Notes: generated from the letters alone by a model not told the origin. 64,000 nucleotides of DNA from an uncultured Propionivibrio sp. (GCA_937923255.1 CALAIL010000037.1:18145-82144), one strand, 5' to 3'. Positions 36,366 to 45,914 are shown, counted from the first letter of the stretch. Program-made: numbers and translations.

Positions 36366-36402
36366 CAAAAAACAAAGGGGAAAGCGCTTCGGCGCTTTCC
36401 CC
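36366..36402 (-). terminator. Rho-independent terminator after the tRNA cluster
   Basis: On the minus strand GGGGAAAGCGC-CGAA-GCGCTTTCCCC (11-bp perfect stem) is followed by TTTGTTTTTTG. It lies immediately downstream of the last tRNA-Gly gene and probably ends the pgsA/tRNA transcript. Confidence 0.88.
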
Positions 36403-36410
36403 CGATAACC

Positions 36411-36486
36411 TGGAGCGGGAAACGAGTCTCGAACTCGCGACCTCAACCTTGGCAAGGTTGCGCTCTACCAACTGAGCTATTCCCGC
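36411..36486 (-). tRNA. tRNA-Gly (anticodon GCC), copy 2
   Basis: A 76-nt tRNA with encoded CCA. GCGGGAA acceptor stem, TAGCTCAGTTGGTAGAGC D-arm, CCTTGCCAAGG anticodon arm and GAGTTCGAGACTC T-arm all fold. It is identical to the copy at 36612-36687. Confidence 0.97.
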
Positions 36487-36490
36487 AAGC

Positions 36491-36564
36491 TGGAGGCGCG
36501 AGCCGGAGTCGAACCGACCTACACGGATTTGCAATCCGGTGCATAACCGCTTTGCTATCGCGCC
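36491..36564 (-). tRNA. tRNA-Cys (anticodon GCA)
   Basis: A 74-nt tRNA with encoded CCA. GGCGCGA acceptor stem pairs with its 3' side, the anticodon arm CGGATTGCAAATCCG carries GCA, and the T-arm is GTCGGTTCGACTCCGGC-like. It lies between the two tRNA-Gly genes. Confidence 0.97.
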
Positions 36565-36611
36565 CGGAGCCCCCATCCTTTGACAGGCGCTAAAAACCAA
36601 AAATCTGAAAC

Positions 36612-36687
36612 TGGAGCGGGAAACGAGTCTCGAACTCGCGACCTCAACCTTGGCAAGGTTGCGCTCTACCAACTGAGCTATTCCCGC
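36612..36687 (-). tRNA. tRNA-Gly (anticodon GCC), copy 1
   Basis: A 76-nt tRNA identical to the copy at 36411-36486. It is the first of a Gly-Cys-Gly tRNA cluster downstream of pgsA, an arrangement common near uvrC-pgsA in proteobacteria. Confidence 0.97.
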
Positions 36688-36753
36688 CCCGAGCGGAGAG
36701 CGAATTATATAGTCTGAAATTCCAGTGTCAAGCGCATTTCCGCCTATTCTCCG

Positions 36754-37341
36754 CTATTTTTCAAGGGATGCATGATCGCCAGTCAGATGCGGCCATGCCA
36801 TGCGCATGTAATACCCCATCGACCACAACGTCAGCGCAGCGGCGACATACATCAGCCATGTACCACAGACATGTGCGTTGAAGGTACCGATCGGCGTATG
36901 GTATAGCAGGAGAGGGATCGAGAGCATCTGTGCAAAGGTTTTGACTTTGCCGATCATCGACACAGCAACGCTCTTGTGTGCGCCAATCTGCGCCATCCAT
37001 TCGCGCAATGCGGAAATCGTGATCTCGCGGCCGATGATAATGATGGCAAAAATAGCATCGACGCGGTCAAGCCAAACCAGAATAATCAGGGCGGCCGCTA
37101 CCATCAGTTTGTCGGCGACAGGATCTAGGAAAGCGCCAAAGGCGGAGGTTTCATTCCATCGACGCGCAAGATAACCATCAAGCCAGTCAGTCGCGGCAGC
37201 AACGATAAAAATAACCGTCGCTGCCAGGTCGTGGCCAATGGGTTGAAGCCAAGTGCCGGGAAGATAAAAAATAGCAACCAGCAGCGGAATCAGAATGATT
37301 CGGAGCCAGGTCAAAAACATCGGCAAATTCGATAGCATCAA
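36754..37341 (-). CDS. pgsA: CDP-diacylglycerol--glycerol-3-phosphate 3-phosphatidyltransferase
   Basis: A 195-residue inner-membrane enzyme that makes phosphatidylglycerol phosphate, the committed step to PG and cardiolipin. The CDP-alcohol phosphotransferase motif DG-x2-AR-x8-G-x3-D-x3-D is complete in DWLDGYLARRWN and AFGAFLDPVADK. About five hydrophobic segments are present. The start overlaps the uvrC stop by 4 bp (ATGA). The tRNA Gly-Cys-Gly cluster follows. Confidence 0.95.
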   Translation of the reverse strand: MMLSNLPMFLTWLRIILIPLLVAIFYLPGTWLQPIGHDLAATVIFIVAAATDWLDGYLARRWNETSAFGAFLDPVADKLMVAAALIILVWLDRVDAIFAIIIIGREITISALREWMAQIGAHKSVAVSMIGKVKTFAQMLSIPLLLYHTPIGTFNAHVCGTWLMYVAAALTLWSMGYYMRMAWPHLTGDHASLEK

Positions 37342-39200
37342 TGCAGCGCCTTGAAAATTGTTTCGGCCAATTCTCGGCGAATGCCAGGCACCGATGCGAG
37401 CTGATCGATTCCTGCATTCCGAACGCCTTGCAGGCTGCCGAAATGCACCAGCAGGGCTTTTCGCCGCTTTGGGCCGATGCCTTCGATCGTGTCAAGCTGC
37501 GACCCTTGGCGAGATTTACTGCGTCGTGCACGGTGCCCAAAAATAGCGAAACGGTGCGCTTCATCACGGATTTCCTGGATCAAATGAAGCGCCGGATGCT
37601 CGGGTGACAATTGTACAGGTTCCCGTCCATCCGGAAAAATCAGGGATTCCAGCCCCGGTTTGCGCGCCTCGCCCTTGGCAACGCCAACGATCGGGAGCAT
37701 CCCCAGCCCCAGATCGTTCAATGCCTCAACGGCTACAGCTAGCTGCCCTTTGCCGCCATCAATCAGAATCAGCGTGGGCGCAATGCCCTCGCCGCTCGCA
37801 ACTTTCTCGTAACGGCGCCGCACGGCCTGACGGATCGCCGCATAATCATCGCCTGGCTGAATATCCGTAATATTGAAACGCCGGTAATCCTGGCGGCTCA
37901 TGCCTTTGCCTCGGTAAACAACGCAAGAAGCCACGGCCGACTCGCCCTGCGTGTGGCTAATGTCGAAACATTCGATACGCGCTTCTTCCATCCCCTGCCC
38001 CACCGGGTCAATCTCAATGGACAGAAAGTCCAGCAACGCGGCCAGCCGCGCACTTTGCCGCGAATGGACATCAAGACGGCCGGCAATTGACAAACGAGCG
38101 CTTTGCTCGGCCATTGCCATCCAGGTCTTGTGCATCGTCGTTCTCGGCTTGACCAGCACAACGGGCTGACCGGCAAGCTGGGCCAGATTTTCTGCGATAT
38201 CGGCATCTCCTGGCAGTCGATTGAGAAAAATCCGCCCCGGTACGGGATGGCTCGCATAGTGATGTGCCAAAAAGGCCGACAAAACAGCCTCCGGCGAATG
38301 GTCACCCGTGTGCTCAGGGAACTGCGGACGATCACCAAGATGCCGCCCGCCGCGCACCATCGCCAGATTGATGCAGAGCATGCCATTTTCGACAACAACA
38401 GCGACAATATCGGCATCTTCACCACGCGCGCTCTCGATAAACTGCTTGTCCCGCACCCGCCGTAATGACTGGATTTGATCGCGATAATGCGCCGCCTGTT
38501 CAAAATCGAGCGCCGCCGCCGCCGCATCCATCATCTGCTCAAGCTGACCCAGTACTTCCTGATTCCGCCCTTGCAGAAACAGGGCGGCGAGCCGAACGTC
38601 CCGCGCGTAATCCTCCGCTTCGATTAAGCCAACGCAGGGCGCCGAACATCGCTTGATCTGGTACAGCAGACATGGTCGAGAACGGTTATTGAACACCGAA
38701 TTCTCGCAGGTGCGCAGGCAAAACATTTTCTGCAAAAGCGCGATGCTCTCCCGCACCGCACCGGCAGAAGGAAACGGCCCGAAAAAATCGGCCCGGCGAT
38801 CAGTGCTGCCACGATAGAAGGCAAGCCGGGGAAAGGCATCGCGCGTTACGACGATATAAGGATAGGATTTATCGTCACGAAAAAGGATGTTGTAACGCGG
38901 AGAAAGACGCTTGATCAGATTGTTTTCAAGCAGTAGCGCCTCTGCCTCCGAGCGCGTCGTCGTCGTCTCGATACGGGCAATCTGAGCCACCATCAGGGCT
39001 GTGCGCGGACTCGGCAGGTTTTCCCGAAAGTAGGAGGCAACGCGCTTCTTGAGATTTTTTGCCTTGCCGACGTACAGCACCTCGCCTTTGGCGTCGAGCA
39101 TACGATAGACGCCGGGCAAATCGGTCAGCCTCGCCAGGAACGACTTGACGTCGAACGCCTCGGCTTCGGTTGCAGCTGGCGTATGCGGCTCCTCATCCAT
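37338..39200 (-). CDS. uvrC: UvrABC system protein C
   Basis: A 620-residue nucleotide-excision-repair endonuclease. The N-terminal GIY-YIG domain (LPGVYRMLDAKGEVLYVGKA) makes the 3' incision. The UVR/UvrB-binding segment (LEQMMDAAAAALDFEQAAHY) lies near residue 205. The central RNase H-like domain (ECFDISHTQGESAVASCVVY) makes the 5' incision. Two C-terminal helix-hairpin-helix motifs end the protein (IEGIGPKRRKALL, LASVPGIRRELAETI). No SOS box is visible before it. It is co-translated with pgsA and divergent from earP. Confidence 0.96.
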   Translation of the reverse strand: MDEEPHTPAATEAEAFDVKSFLARLTDLPGVYRMLDAKGEVLYVGKAKNLKKRVASYFRENLPSPRTALMVAQIARIETTTTRSEAEALLLENNLIKRLSPRYNILFRDDKSYPYIVVTRDAFPRLAFYRGSTDRRADFFGPFPSAGAVRESIALLQKMFCLRTCENSVFNNRSRPCLLYQIKRCSAPCVGLIEAEDYARDVRLAALFLQGRNQEVLGQLEQMMDAAAAALDFEQAAHYRDQIQSLRRVRDKQFIESARGEDADIVAVVVENGMLCINLAMVRGGRHLGDRPQFPEHTGDHSPEAVLSAFLAHHYASHPVPGRIFLNRLPGDADIAENLAQLAGQPVVLVKPRTTMHKTWMAMAEQSARLSIAGRLDVHSRQSARLAALLDFLSIEIDPVGQGMEEARIECFDISHTQGESAVASCVVYRGKGMSRQDYRRFNITDIQPGDDYAAIRQAVRRRYEKVASGEGIAPTLILIDGGKGQLAVAVEALNDLGLGMLPIVGVAKGEARKPGLESLIFPDGREPVQLSPEHPALHLIQEIRDEAHRFAIFGHRARRSKSRQGSQLDTIEGIGPKRRKALLVHFGSLQGVRNAGIDQLASVPGIRRELAETIFKALH

Positions 39201-39312
39201 GGAATACTGGCCTTATCATCTTCTTGACGCTGTTACGATATGGCTTTCGATAGTATCACGCCTCTCCCATGCCTTCCCCATGCCTCCTTTTTCACACCGC
39301 CCGTTCTCTTCG

Positions 39313-40515
39313 ATGACAACAACTGCCCCCGTATACGTACAACGGTGCGACATGTTCTGCCGCGTCATCGATAATTACGGTGATATTGGTGTTTGCTGGC
39401 GGCTGGCGCAGCAGCTAGCCGGCGAACATGGCCTGGCCGTTCGCCTGTGGGTCGATGACCTGGCGGCTTTTGCCGGTATTTGTCATGACATCGACCCGCA
39501 GCAGCGCACGCAAACGTTTGCCGGAATCGAAATTTTCCGCTGGCAGGATCCATTCGACACGACGGGCGAGACGATCGAACCGGGTGATCTTGTTATCGAA
39601 ACCTTTGCCTGCCATTTACCGGAAAGTTTTGTCGAAGCCATGGCGCACAAGCCCGTACCGCCGGTCTGGATCAATCTCGATTACCTAAGCGCCGAAGCCT
39701 GGGTCAGCGGCTACCACACACTGCCTTCGCCCCATCCACGCTTGCCGCTCAGCAAATTCTTCTTTTTCCCCGGTTTCGATGAAACCACGGGCGGGCTACT
39801 GCGCGAACATCATCTGGATGTACGTCGCCAACAATTTCTTGACTCAACGGCCCAACGCACATCATTCTGGCGCAGGATCGGCCTTCCAATGCCTGAAAAT
39901 GCGCGGGATACACCGCTTTTGATTTCTCTCTTTGCCTACGAGAATCCGGCGCTGCTGATGCTGCTGAAGCGCCTGGAGCAGCGAGCAAAAAGGCATGCCC
40001 CCATCTACTGTCTGGCACCAATGACACGCACGCAGACGGATATCGAAGCATTTCTCGGGGAGCCGATAAAGGCGGGCGCATGCTACCGACGCGGCGCGCT
40101 AGAAATCTACACTTTTTCCTGGATTGATCAGCCGGATTACGACCGTCTGCTTTGGCTGTGCGACATCAATTTTGTACGCGGCGAGGATTCCTTTGTCCGT
40201 GCGCAATGGGCCGCCCGCCCGCTGGTCTGGCAAATTTATCCGCAAAGCGATCACGCGCATCGCACCAAACTCGACGCCTTCATTGACCGCTACACAGCCT
40301 TATTGGATACCAAAACCAGCGCCCGCCTGCGTCGCTTCCATCTGGCATGGAACGGATTTGAAACGCTCACCGCGCATTGCATCGACGACTGGCTGGAAAG
40401 CCTGTCGGAATTGCGCCAATACGCACAAGAATGGCAGAAAAATCTGTCAAAACAGCAGGATTTATGCAGTGCCCTCGTGTATTTCTACCAATCCAAGGCT
40501 ATAATGCGCGGCTAA
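39313..40515 (+). CDS. earP: EF-P arginine rhamnosyltransferase EarP
   Basis: A ~400-residue GT104 inverting glycosyltransferase that transfers rhamnose from dTDP-rhamnose to Arg32 of elongation factor P. The N-terminal CDMFCRVIDNYGDIGVCWRL contains the conserved catalytic Asp, and RGEDSFVRAQWAARPLVWQI forms the nucleotide-sugar site near the C-terminus. The start is set at ATG 39313 because the longer frame overlaps uvrC and lacks similarity; ATG 39280 is an alternative. Its target efp follows after 48 bp, and that EF-P has Arg32, so the pair is self-consistent. Confidence 0.93.
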   Translation: MTTTAPVYVQRCDMFCRVIDNYGDIGVCWRLAQQLAGEHGLAVRLWVDDLAAFAGICHDIDPQQRTQTFAGIEIFRWQDPFDTTGETIEPGDLVIETFACHLPESFVEAMAHKPVPPVWINLDYLSAEAWVSGYHTLPSPHPRLPLSKFFFFPGFDETTGGLLREHHLDVRRQQFLDSTAQRTSFWRRIGLPMPENARDTPLLISLFAYENPALLMLLKRLEQRAKRHAPIYCLAPMTRTQTDIEAFLGEPIKAGACYRRGALEIYTFSWIDQPDYDRLLWLCDINFVRGEDSFVRAQWAARPLVWQIYPQSDHAHRTKLDAFIDRYTALLDTKTSARLRRFHLAWNGFETLTAHCIDDWLESLSELRQYAQEWQKNLSKQQDLCSALVYFYQSKAIMRG

Positions 40516-40563
40516 AATTTTTCTTCGTAATTTTTATAATTCTCTGAATACAGGTCCAATTTT

Positions 40564-41121
40564 ATGAAAACCGCTCAAGAACTCCGCGTTGGCAACGTCT
40601 TCATGGTCGGCAACGACGCCATGGTCGTCCTCAAGGCCGAATACAGTAAATCCGGCCGCAACGCCTCGGTCGTCAAGATGAAGATGAAAAACCTGCTCAC
40701 AGGCACCCCTTCCGAAACCGTTTATCGCGCCGATGACAAGTTCGACACCGTTCAGCTCGACCGCAAGGAAGTGACCTACTCTTACTTCGCCGACCCGATG
40801 TACGTCTTCATGGACGCCGAATACAACCAGTACGAAATTGAAGCCGAATACATGGAAGATGCGCTCAAGTACCTTGAGGACGGCATGACCTGCGAAGCTG
40901 TCTTCTACAATGGCAGAGCCATCTCCGTCGAATTGCCGACGATCCTCGTGCGCGAAGTCGTCTATACCGAACCGGCTGTCAAGGGCGACACATCGGGCAA
41001 AGTCATGAAGCCGGCACGCCTTGCCACCGGTCATGAGCTTCCCGTACCGGCCTTCGTCGAAATCGGCGACAAAATCGAAATTGATACCCGTACGGATGAA
41101 TACCGCGCTCGCGTCAAGTAA
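40564..41121 (+). CDS. efp: Elongation factor P, arginine-32 (rhamnosylated) type
   Basis: A 185-residue three-domain tRNA-mimic factor that rescues ribosomes stalled at polyproline stretches. The KOW-like N-domain loop reads [11 protein letters not shown], with Arg at position 32. This is the EarP-type modification site, instead of the Lys used by EpmA. The C-terminal signature [20 protein letters not shown] is intact. It follows earP and is closed by a strong terminator. Confidence 0.97.
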   Translation: MKTAQELRVGNVFMVGNDAMVVLKAEYSKSGRNASVVKMKMKNLLTGTPSETVYRADDKFDTVQLDRKEVTYSYFADPMYVFMDAEYNQYEIEAEYMEDALKYLEDGMTCEAVFYNGRAISVELPTILVREVVYTEPAVKGDTSGKVMKPARLATGHELPVPAFVEIGDKIEIDTRTDEYRARVK

Positions 41122-41139
41122 TCCTTCGGCTCGTACATC

Positions 41140-41173
41140 AAAAACAAAGGCGGCTTCGGCTGCCTTTGTTTTT
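41140..41173 (+). terminator. Rho-independent terminator of efp
   Basis: AAAAACAAAGGC-G-GC-TTCG-GC-T-GCCTTTGTTTTT is a long stem with a TTCG tetraloop and flanking A and T tracts. It starts 18 bp after the efp stop and could act in both directions. Confidence 0.9.
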
Positions 41174-41207
41174 ACCGCCATCCAAAGTGCATCCCAGAAA
41201 CGGCATC

Positions 41208-41352
41208 ACGCAACCCCTTGTGAATAGGGCATTTCCGGCCACCCCTTTGCAAACCCGCATGGATAAAGGCGCTTCGGGCAGGCGCCCGGAGATGCCCGTG
41301 GATAAAGGACTTCCGGGCGCCCTTTCCGGGATGCCCTATTCACAAGGGTTGC
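41208..41352. repeat. Intergenic ~40-bp repeat array, locus E
   Basis: The units are ACCCCTTGTGAATAGGGC followed by ATTTCCGG (inverted type), ACCCGCATGGATAAAGGCG, GCCCGTGGATAAAGGACTTCC and GCCCTATTCACAAGGGTTGC. The outer two units are near-perfect inverted copies of each other, so the whole locus is palindromic. It lies between efp and the LprI-like gene. Confidence 0.82.
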
Positions 41353-41477
41353 GGGCGTATAGAATGCTTCGCTCCGAAAAGTGTGCGGCTGGGAATCCAT
41401 CCGTTAAATTCCCATTCCCAATCCCAATCAATTAACGCCTCACCTATCGGCCCAACCCCATCGACAAAGGAACCCCT

Positions 41478-41870
41478 ATGAAAAAAGTCATTACCCTGAT
41501 GCTTGCCGCAAGCGGCTTGATGAGTTTTGCTGGCAGCGCATTGTCCAATTCCGCCTGCGACAAACCGCGCAACAATTTCGACGATATGTATTGCCTCAGC
41601 AAGGTGTACCAAGAGGCCGATGTAGAACTGAACAAGAATTACAAAAAGCTGATGGGCAAGCTGGACGCCAATGGCAAGACCGCGCTAAAAGCCGGGCAGA
41701 TCGACTGGATCAAAACGCGCAACAACAACTGCAGCCGGCATGAAGGCGACAATTTTCTTGTCGATCTCAACTGCGCCACGCAAACAACCATCCAACGCGC
41801 GCAGTTCCTGCAAGATCGTTATCGGGAATGCATCAGCGCCGGCTGCCAGAACAGCAAACTGGCGCAATAA
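41478..41870 (+). CDS. LprI/DUF1311 family secreted protein (possible lysozyme inhibitor)
   Basis: A 130-residue exported protein with signal peptide MKKVITLMLAASGLMSFAGS and cleavage near ALS-N. The mature domain has Cys pairs (SACDKPRN, MYCLSKVY, NNNCSRHE, LNCATQTT, RECISAGC) and the DUF1311 core VELNKNYKKLM ... QIDWIKTRNNNC. The family includes Mycobacterium LprI, reported to inhibit lysozyme; enzymatic roles are otherwise unknown. AAAGGA precedes the ATG by 6 bases. It appears monocistronic. Confidence 0.82.
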   Translation: MKKVITLMLAASGLMSFAGSALSNSACDKPRNNFDDMYCLSKVYQEADVELNKNYKKLMGKLDANGKTALKAGQIDWIKTRNNNCSRHEGDNFLVDLNCATQTTIQRAQFLQDRYRECISAGCQNSKLAQ

Positions 41871-41952
41871 GCCCTACCCACTAAAGCAAACGGCCGGGAT
41901 CGGTTCGCCCCCGGCTGGCCGCTTGCCGGTTTCCCGGCCGATGCTTGTCGCC

Positions 41953-42396
41953 TCAAATATAATCGACGACCACCGTCTTTTCGGCGGGCGCCGTTGGCGG
42001 CGTGTGTGTTTCCGGCGGTTGCGAGAGTGTTTTTGAAACCTCCGGCAACAGATCAAAGCGACGATGCAGCGCGGCAAATTCGTCCTTCAGTTCCGCGCGC
42101 ATGGTATCGACCATGGACAGCTGCGATTGATCGACCAGTGCCTGGAGACGATTGATCTCCTTATTCAAACGGTTTGTTTCACGCAATGCGCCGATCTGGT
42201 TATGCAGTGTCGCCAGAAAAAATAAAACTGTCAGGATTCCCAGCGCCCCAACCAGAACCAGGCCGAGCGGTGCATCAATGCTGAACAGCAGAAGATCGAG
42301 CCGTGCAGGGATCGCCAGGGTTTCCCAATTGATTATCGACAACGCCACGAGCGCGGCCACAATCAGCCATACGAACCAGTTTACGAGTCTTTGCAT
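41953..42396 (-). CDS. LapA-domain-like (DUF1049) membrane protein with coiled coil
   Basis: A 147-residue inner-membrane protein. Two hydrophobic helices (residues ~7-24 and 43-63) flank a short loop, in the style of LapA/DUF1049 proteins. A helical region follows (IGALRETNRLNKEINRLQAL, then MRAELKDEFAALHRRFDLL), which is likely a cytoplasmic coiled coil. The end is Pro/Thr-rich. ATG 42396 is chosen because GGAG lies 6 bases upstream; the longer frame would need a TTG start. Function unknown, perhaps envelope assembly. Confidence 0.65.
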   Translation of the reverse strand: MQRLVNWFVWLIVAALVALSIINWETLAIPARLDLLLFSIDAPLGLVLVGALGILTVLFFLATLHNQIGALRETNRLNKEINRLQALVDQSQLSMVDTMRAELKDEFAALHRRFDLLPEVSKTLSQPPETHTPPTAPAEKTVVVDYI

Positions 42397-42594
42397 GAAA
42401 ATCTCCAAACAAATGAATCGGAAAGTCCGATAGTACCAAGCAACGGTGCAATTTCCGGTATGCCAAGTTACTCTATTTTGTAATCAAGTCTAAACCCAGG
42501 TTCGGGCAATTCTGGTCATTGATTGACACTTTGCCGGACAGCCGCGCCTGGTATGACCTTGAAAATCCAAAAATATGCGAAGCCTACCCGCCGT

Positions 42595-42640
42595 ATAGAA
42601 ACAATTTTCTATTGACTTTTATTTTTGGAAAAATTATTGT
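42595..42640 (+). promoter_or_regulatory. Promoter and operator of the TRAP operon
   Basis: The inverted repeat ATAGAA-ACAATT-TTCTAT (42595-42612) ends on the first base of the -35 TTGACT (42612-42617). After 17 bases comes the -10 TATTGT (42635-42640). From the right half-site of the operator to the -10, 29 of 35 bases match the module before the transaldolase gene. The operator centre falls near -43, the place for an activator contacting RNA polymerase or for a repressor covering the -35. Confidence 0.75.
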
Positions 42641-42861
42641 CTTCCTGAGCGGATGCGGGCGATATATTGCGCAAAACGCTGGCAAAACGCCAGAAAAGGG
42701 GACGAAACGCCGACTTTCCCCGTACCCGAAAAGCAGCACTCACCCTTCCATTTATTGAAAAGGAGGACTACAACAACGTCAGGCAGCATAGATCAACACA
42801 CGCTTCGGCAAACAGCCAATGTCAGAGCAGCATTCACGAAAGCATGAAGAGGAAAAACAGT

Positions 42862-43980
42862 ATGAAAACGATTCTGTCATCCAGCATTACGGTATCCACC
42901 GCATCAACAGTTCCCGCTAATCGGTGGGGGAAGTTTTTACGCAAGGGAAGCGCCATTGGAACGCTTGGGTTTTCATTTCTGTTCGCCGCCGTCACTATCG
43001 CCAGTGCCACATTGATGCCGACAACGGCATTTGCCGCGAAATACAAGAAGCAGACCATCATGACGGCCTCCGCCAACAGCCTGACCAGCGCGCATGCGGT
43101 CACGCTGAACAAATTCAAGGAAATCGTAGAAAAGGAATCGGAAGGCGCCATTCAGGTGAAAATCTTCCTGGGCGGCTCCATGGGCGATGAAACCGCCAAC
43201 GTCAAGCAACTGCGCAATGGCGAGCTGCATATCGCCACCCTCTTCAACGGCAACCTGACGCCGTTTGCCCCCTCGGTCAATGCGCTTGTTCTGCCCTACC
43301 TTTTTTCCAACCTGAACGAAGCCTATGCCGTGCTGAGCGACGAATCGTTTACCAACATGCTGGCCGATCAGGTCGCCAAAGAATCCAAAACGCGCCCGCT
43401 AGGCTGGATGATCGGTGGTTACCGGAGCATTACCAATAACAAGAAACCGATTCTGAAAATGGAAGATCTGCAAGGGCTGAAACTGCGCGTCTCTCCCTCG
43501 GCCATTCAGCTTGCCGCCTTCCGTGCTTTTGGCATTGAGCCGCATCCTATGGCCTGGTCAGAAACATACAACGCGCTCCAGCAAGGCGTCATCGACGGTC
43601 AGGAAAACATGTACGCCACCAACCGTGATCACAAGTTCTGGGAAATCCAGAAATACATGACCGAAATCCATTACATGCTCTGGACCGGCGCCATTCTTGC
43701 CAGCGATCGTTGGTTCAGCAAGCTCGATGCCGACACCAAGGCGCTGGTGCTTCGCGCCGCTAAGGAAGCGCAAAAAGCAGACTGGCAGTTTGCCGCCGCC
43801 TATGAAGAAGAATGCAAAAAAGAAAGCATCGCCAACGGCATGAAAGTCGATTACCTGACGGACGAAGACAAGTGGAAGGAAAAAGCCCGCGCCATCTGGC
43901 CGGAATTCGTCAAAACGCCGGAAATGAAAGCGCTCACGGACAAAGCGCTTGCCATCATCGGCTCACTGCCCAAGAAATAA
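42862..43980 (+). CDS. dctP: TRAP transporter substrate-binding protein (DctP family)
   Basis: The periplasmic solute receptor of a TRAP transporter, 372 residues. A long signal peptide (hydrophobic FSFLFAAVTIASATLM, cleavage near AFA-AKY) precedes the DctP domain: KFKEIVEKESEGAIQVKIFL, GELHIATLFNGNLTPFAPSV, LKLRVSPSAIQLAAFRAFG and QEGVIDGQEN-type QQGVIDGQENMYAT. The Arg of LRVSP is the usual carboxylate ligand, so an organic acid is the likely substrate. ATG 42862 is chosen for its GAGGA site; ATG 42844 is an alternative. It heads a dctPQM operon whose promoter carries the inverted-repeat operator. Confidence 0.9.
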   Translation: MKTILSSSITVSTASTVPANRWGKFLRKGSAIGTLGFSFLFAAVTIASATLMPTTAFAAKYKKQTIMTASANSLTSAHAVTLNKFKEIVEKESEGAIQVKIFLGGSMGDETANVKQLRNGELHIATLFNGNLTPFAPSVNALVLPYLFSNLNEAYAVLSDESFTNMLADQVAKESKTRPLGWMIGGYRSITNNKKPILKMEDLQGLKLRVSPSAIQLAAFRAFGIEPHPMAWSETYNALQQGVIDGQENMYATNRDHKFWEIQKYMTEIHYMLWTGAILASDRWFSKLDADTKALVLRAAKEAQKADWQFAAAYEEECKKESIANGMKVDYLTDEDKWKEKARAIWPEFVKTPEMKALTDKALAIIGSLPKK

Positions 43981-44067
43981 GCGCCTGCCCCCTTCTCCCC
44001 GGCTCATGCCGGCCGGGGAGCCATGGAACCATTGACCGGAAATTCTGCCGCGAACCGGAGATCTGCC

Positions 44068-44601
44068 ATGCGCTTCATGCGGAAACTGTACGACAATTTC
44101 GAGGCCTATATTTGCGTCATCCTGCTGGCCGTCATGATTCTTTGCCTGACCTTGCAAGTGGTCATCCGCATCGTTTCCGGCGGTTCCCTGGCTTGGGCCG
44201 AAGAAATGAGCCGTTTCTGCTTCATTGGCACGGTGTATCTGGGCACGGCGGTGGCGGCGCAACGGCTGGCGCATGTGCGTGTCACCGCACAGTTCATGCT
44301 GATGCCAGTCAAAGCGCGGCTGGCTTTTCGCATCTTTGCAGACCTCATCCTGATCGGATTTAACCTCTCGCTCGCTTACCTGTCTGCGGGCTTCGTCGCT
44401 GAAGCCGTGGAGTTCGGCGAAATTTCGGCAACACTGGGCATCAACATCGCTTATGTGGAAGCGGTCATCCCCATTGGCGCCTTGCTCATGTCGTGGCGCA
44501 TCGTGGAAAGCTACCTCATCCGTATGAAAAACGGGCGGCTCTATGAACTGGTGGCGCTGGAAACGGAAATGGGCATTCCCGCCGAGGAGAACGCATCATG
44601 A
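44068..44601 (+). CDS. dctQ: TRAP transporter small permease (DctQ)
   Basis: A 177-residue four-helix membrane subunit. ICVILLAVMILCLTLQVVIR is helix 1, followed by the conserved WAEEMSRFCFIGTVYLGTAV, the DctQ hallmark. The start at 44068 is supported by GGAG 8 bases upstream; ATG 44023 is in frame and also possible. The end overlaps dctM by 4 bp. Confidence 0.9.
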   Translation: MRFMRKLYDNFEAYICVILLAVMILCLTLQVVIRIVSGGSLAWAEEMSRFCFIGTVYLGTAVAAQRLAHVRVTAQFMLMPVKARLAFRIFADLILIGFNLSLAYLSAGFVAEAVEFGEISATLGINIAYVEAVIPIGALLMSWRIVESYLIRMKNGRLYELVALETEMGIPAEENAS

Positions 44602-45893
44602 GTATCCTCTCCATTGCCCTCATCGCCATGTTTGTCCTCTTCCTGCTCGGACTGCCCATCTACGCGGCGCTGACCATTGCGGCATCCATCGCACTGCTGA
44701 CGAGCGACATATTGCCCCTCTCGGTCATCCACTCCTCGCTGTTCGACGGCCTGAATATCTTTCCGCTCCTGGCGATTCCCTGTTTCATCGTCGCCGGCGG
44801 CCTGATGGAACGCGGCAACATCACCAATCAGATCATCAATGTTGTGCGCGCCCTGGTCGGACGCCTGTACGGCGGGATCGGCATCACCACCATCCTGGCG
44901 TGCGCCGTATTTGCCTCGATTACCGGCTCGGCAACGAGTACGGTAGCCGCCGTGGGCGCCATCATGGTGCCCGCCATGATGCGCAACAATTACAGCCCGC
45001 GTTACGCCGGCGCCGCTGCGGCGACGGGCGGCACCATCGGCATCCTGATTCCGCCGAGCAACCCGATGATTCTGTACGCGATCATCGCCAACGTCTCCAT
45101 CACCGGCATGTTCTCCGCCGGCTTCCTGCCAGGCGCCATCATGGCAGCCGCGCTTTCGTTTACAGCCTGGCTGCTGGCCAAACGCAACGGTTTCAAGGCG
45201 GACGAGTCGGTAGAGCGTTTTTCCCTGAAAGCGTTTCTCGGCATCTGCCGCCAGTCCTTTTTCTCGCTCGCCACCGTGGTCATCGTGCTCGGCTCCATCT
45301 ATTCCGGCCTGGCCACGCCTGTCGAAGCCTCCATCGTCGCCGTGCTCTGGGCGCTATTCGTCGGCTTTGTGGTCAACCGCAGCCTGACGTTGCGAGATAT
45401 TTACGATTCATTGATGGAAGGCGTCATGCTCTGCGGCGCCATTACCATCATCGTCGGCGCTTCCACGCTGTTCGGAAAAATCCTGACTTATGAAGAAGCG
45501 CCCACGCGGCTTGCCGCCTTCATGGTCTCGATCACCGACAACAAGCACTTCATCATGCTGCTCATCGTCGCCCTGCTGTACGTACTCGGCATGTTCATGG
45601 AAACGCTGGCGACGGTCATCCTGGTCACGCCGGTGCTGGTGCCCGTACTGGCGCAGCTCGACATCAACCCGATCCACTTCGGCGTCGTCATGGTCATGGC
45701 AAACGAGGTCGGCCTGCTGACGCCGCCTATGGGCGTCAACCTGTTTGTTGCCTCGCGGCTCAGCGGCGTGTCGGTCGAACGGCTCTCCATCTCCGTGCTG
45801 CCGTACATCCTCGCCATGACGCTGGTCATCCTGCTGACCGTATTCTGCGAACCGATTTCGACGATCATCCCAACCTGGCTCGGCTTCAACTGA
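44598..45893 (+). CDS. dctM: TRAP transporter large permease (DctM)
   Basis: A 431-residue, roughly 12-helix Na+-coupled transport subunit. Family motifs are NIFPLLAIPCFIVAGGLMER, SITGSATSTVAAVGAIMVPA, GGTIGILIPPSNPMILYAI and NEVGLLTPPMGVNLFVASRL. It is the last gene of the dctPQM operon and is followed by repeat locus F and a terminator. The gene overlaps dctQ by 4 bp. Confidence 0.94.
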   Translation: MSILSIALIAMFVLFLLGLPIYAALTIAASIALLTSDILPLSVIHSSLFDGLNIFPLLAIPCFIVAGGLMERGNITNQIINVVRALVGRLYGGIGITTILACAVFASITGSATSTVAAVGAIMVPAMMRNNYSPRYAGAAAATGGTIGILIPPSNPMILYAIIANVSITGMFSAGFLPGAIMAAALSFTAWLLAKRNGFKADESVERFSLKAFLGICRQSFFSLATVVIVLGSIYSGLATPVEASIVAVLWALFVGFVVNRSLTLRDIYDSLMEGVMLCGAITIIVGASTLFGKILTYEEAPTRLAAFMVSITDNKHFIMLLIVALLYVLGMFMETLATVILVTPVLVPVLAQLDINPIHFGVVMVMANEVGLLTPPMGVNLFVASRLSGVSVERLSISVLPYILAMTLVILLTVFCEPISTIIPTWLGFN

Positions 45894-45914
45894 CCGGCTG
45901 ATGCGGGCAGGCCT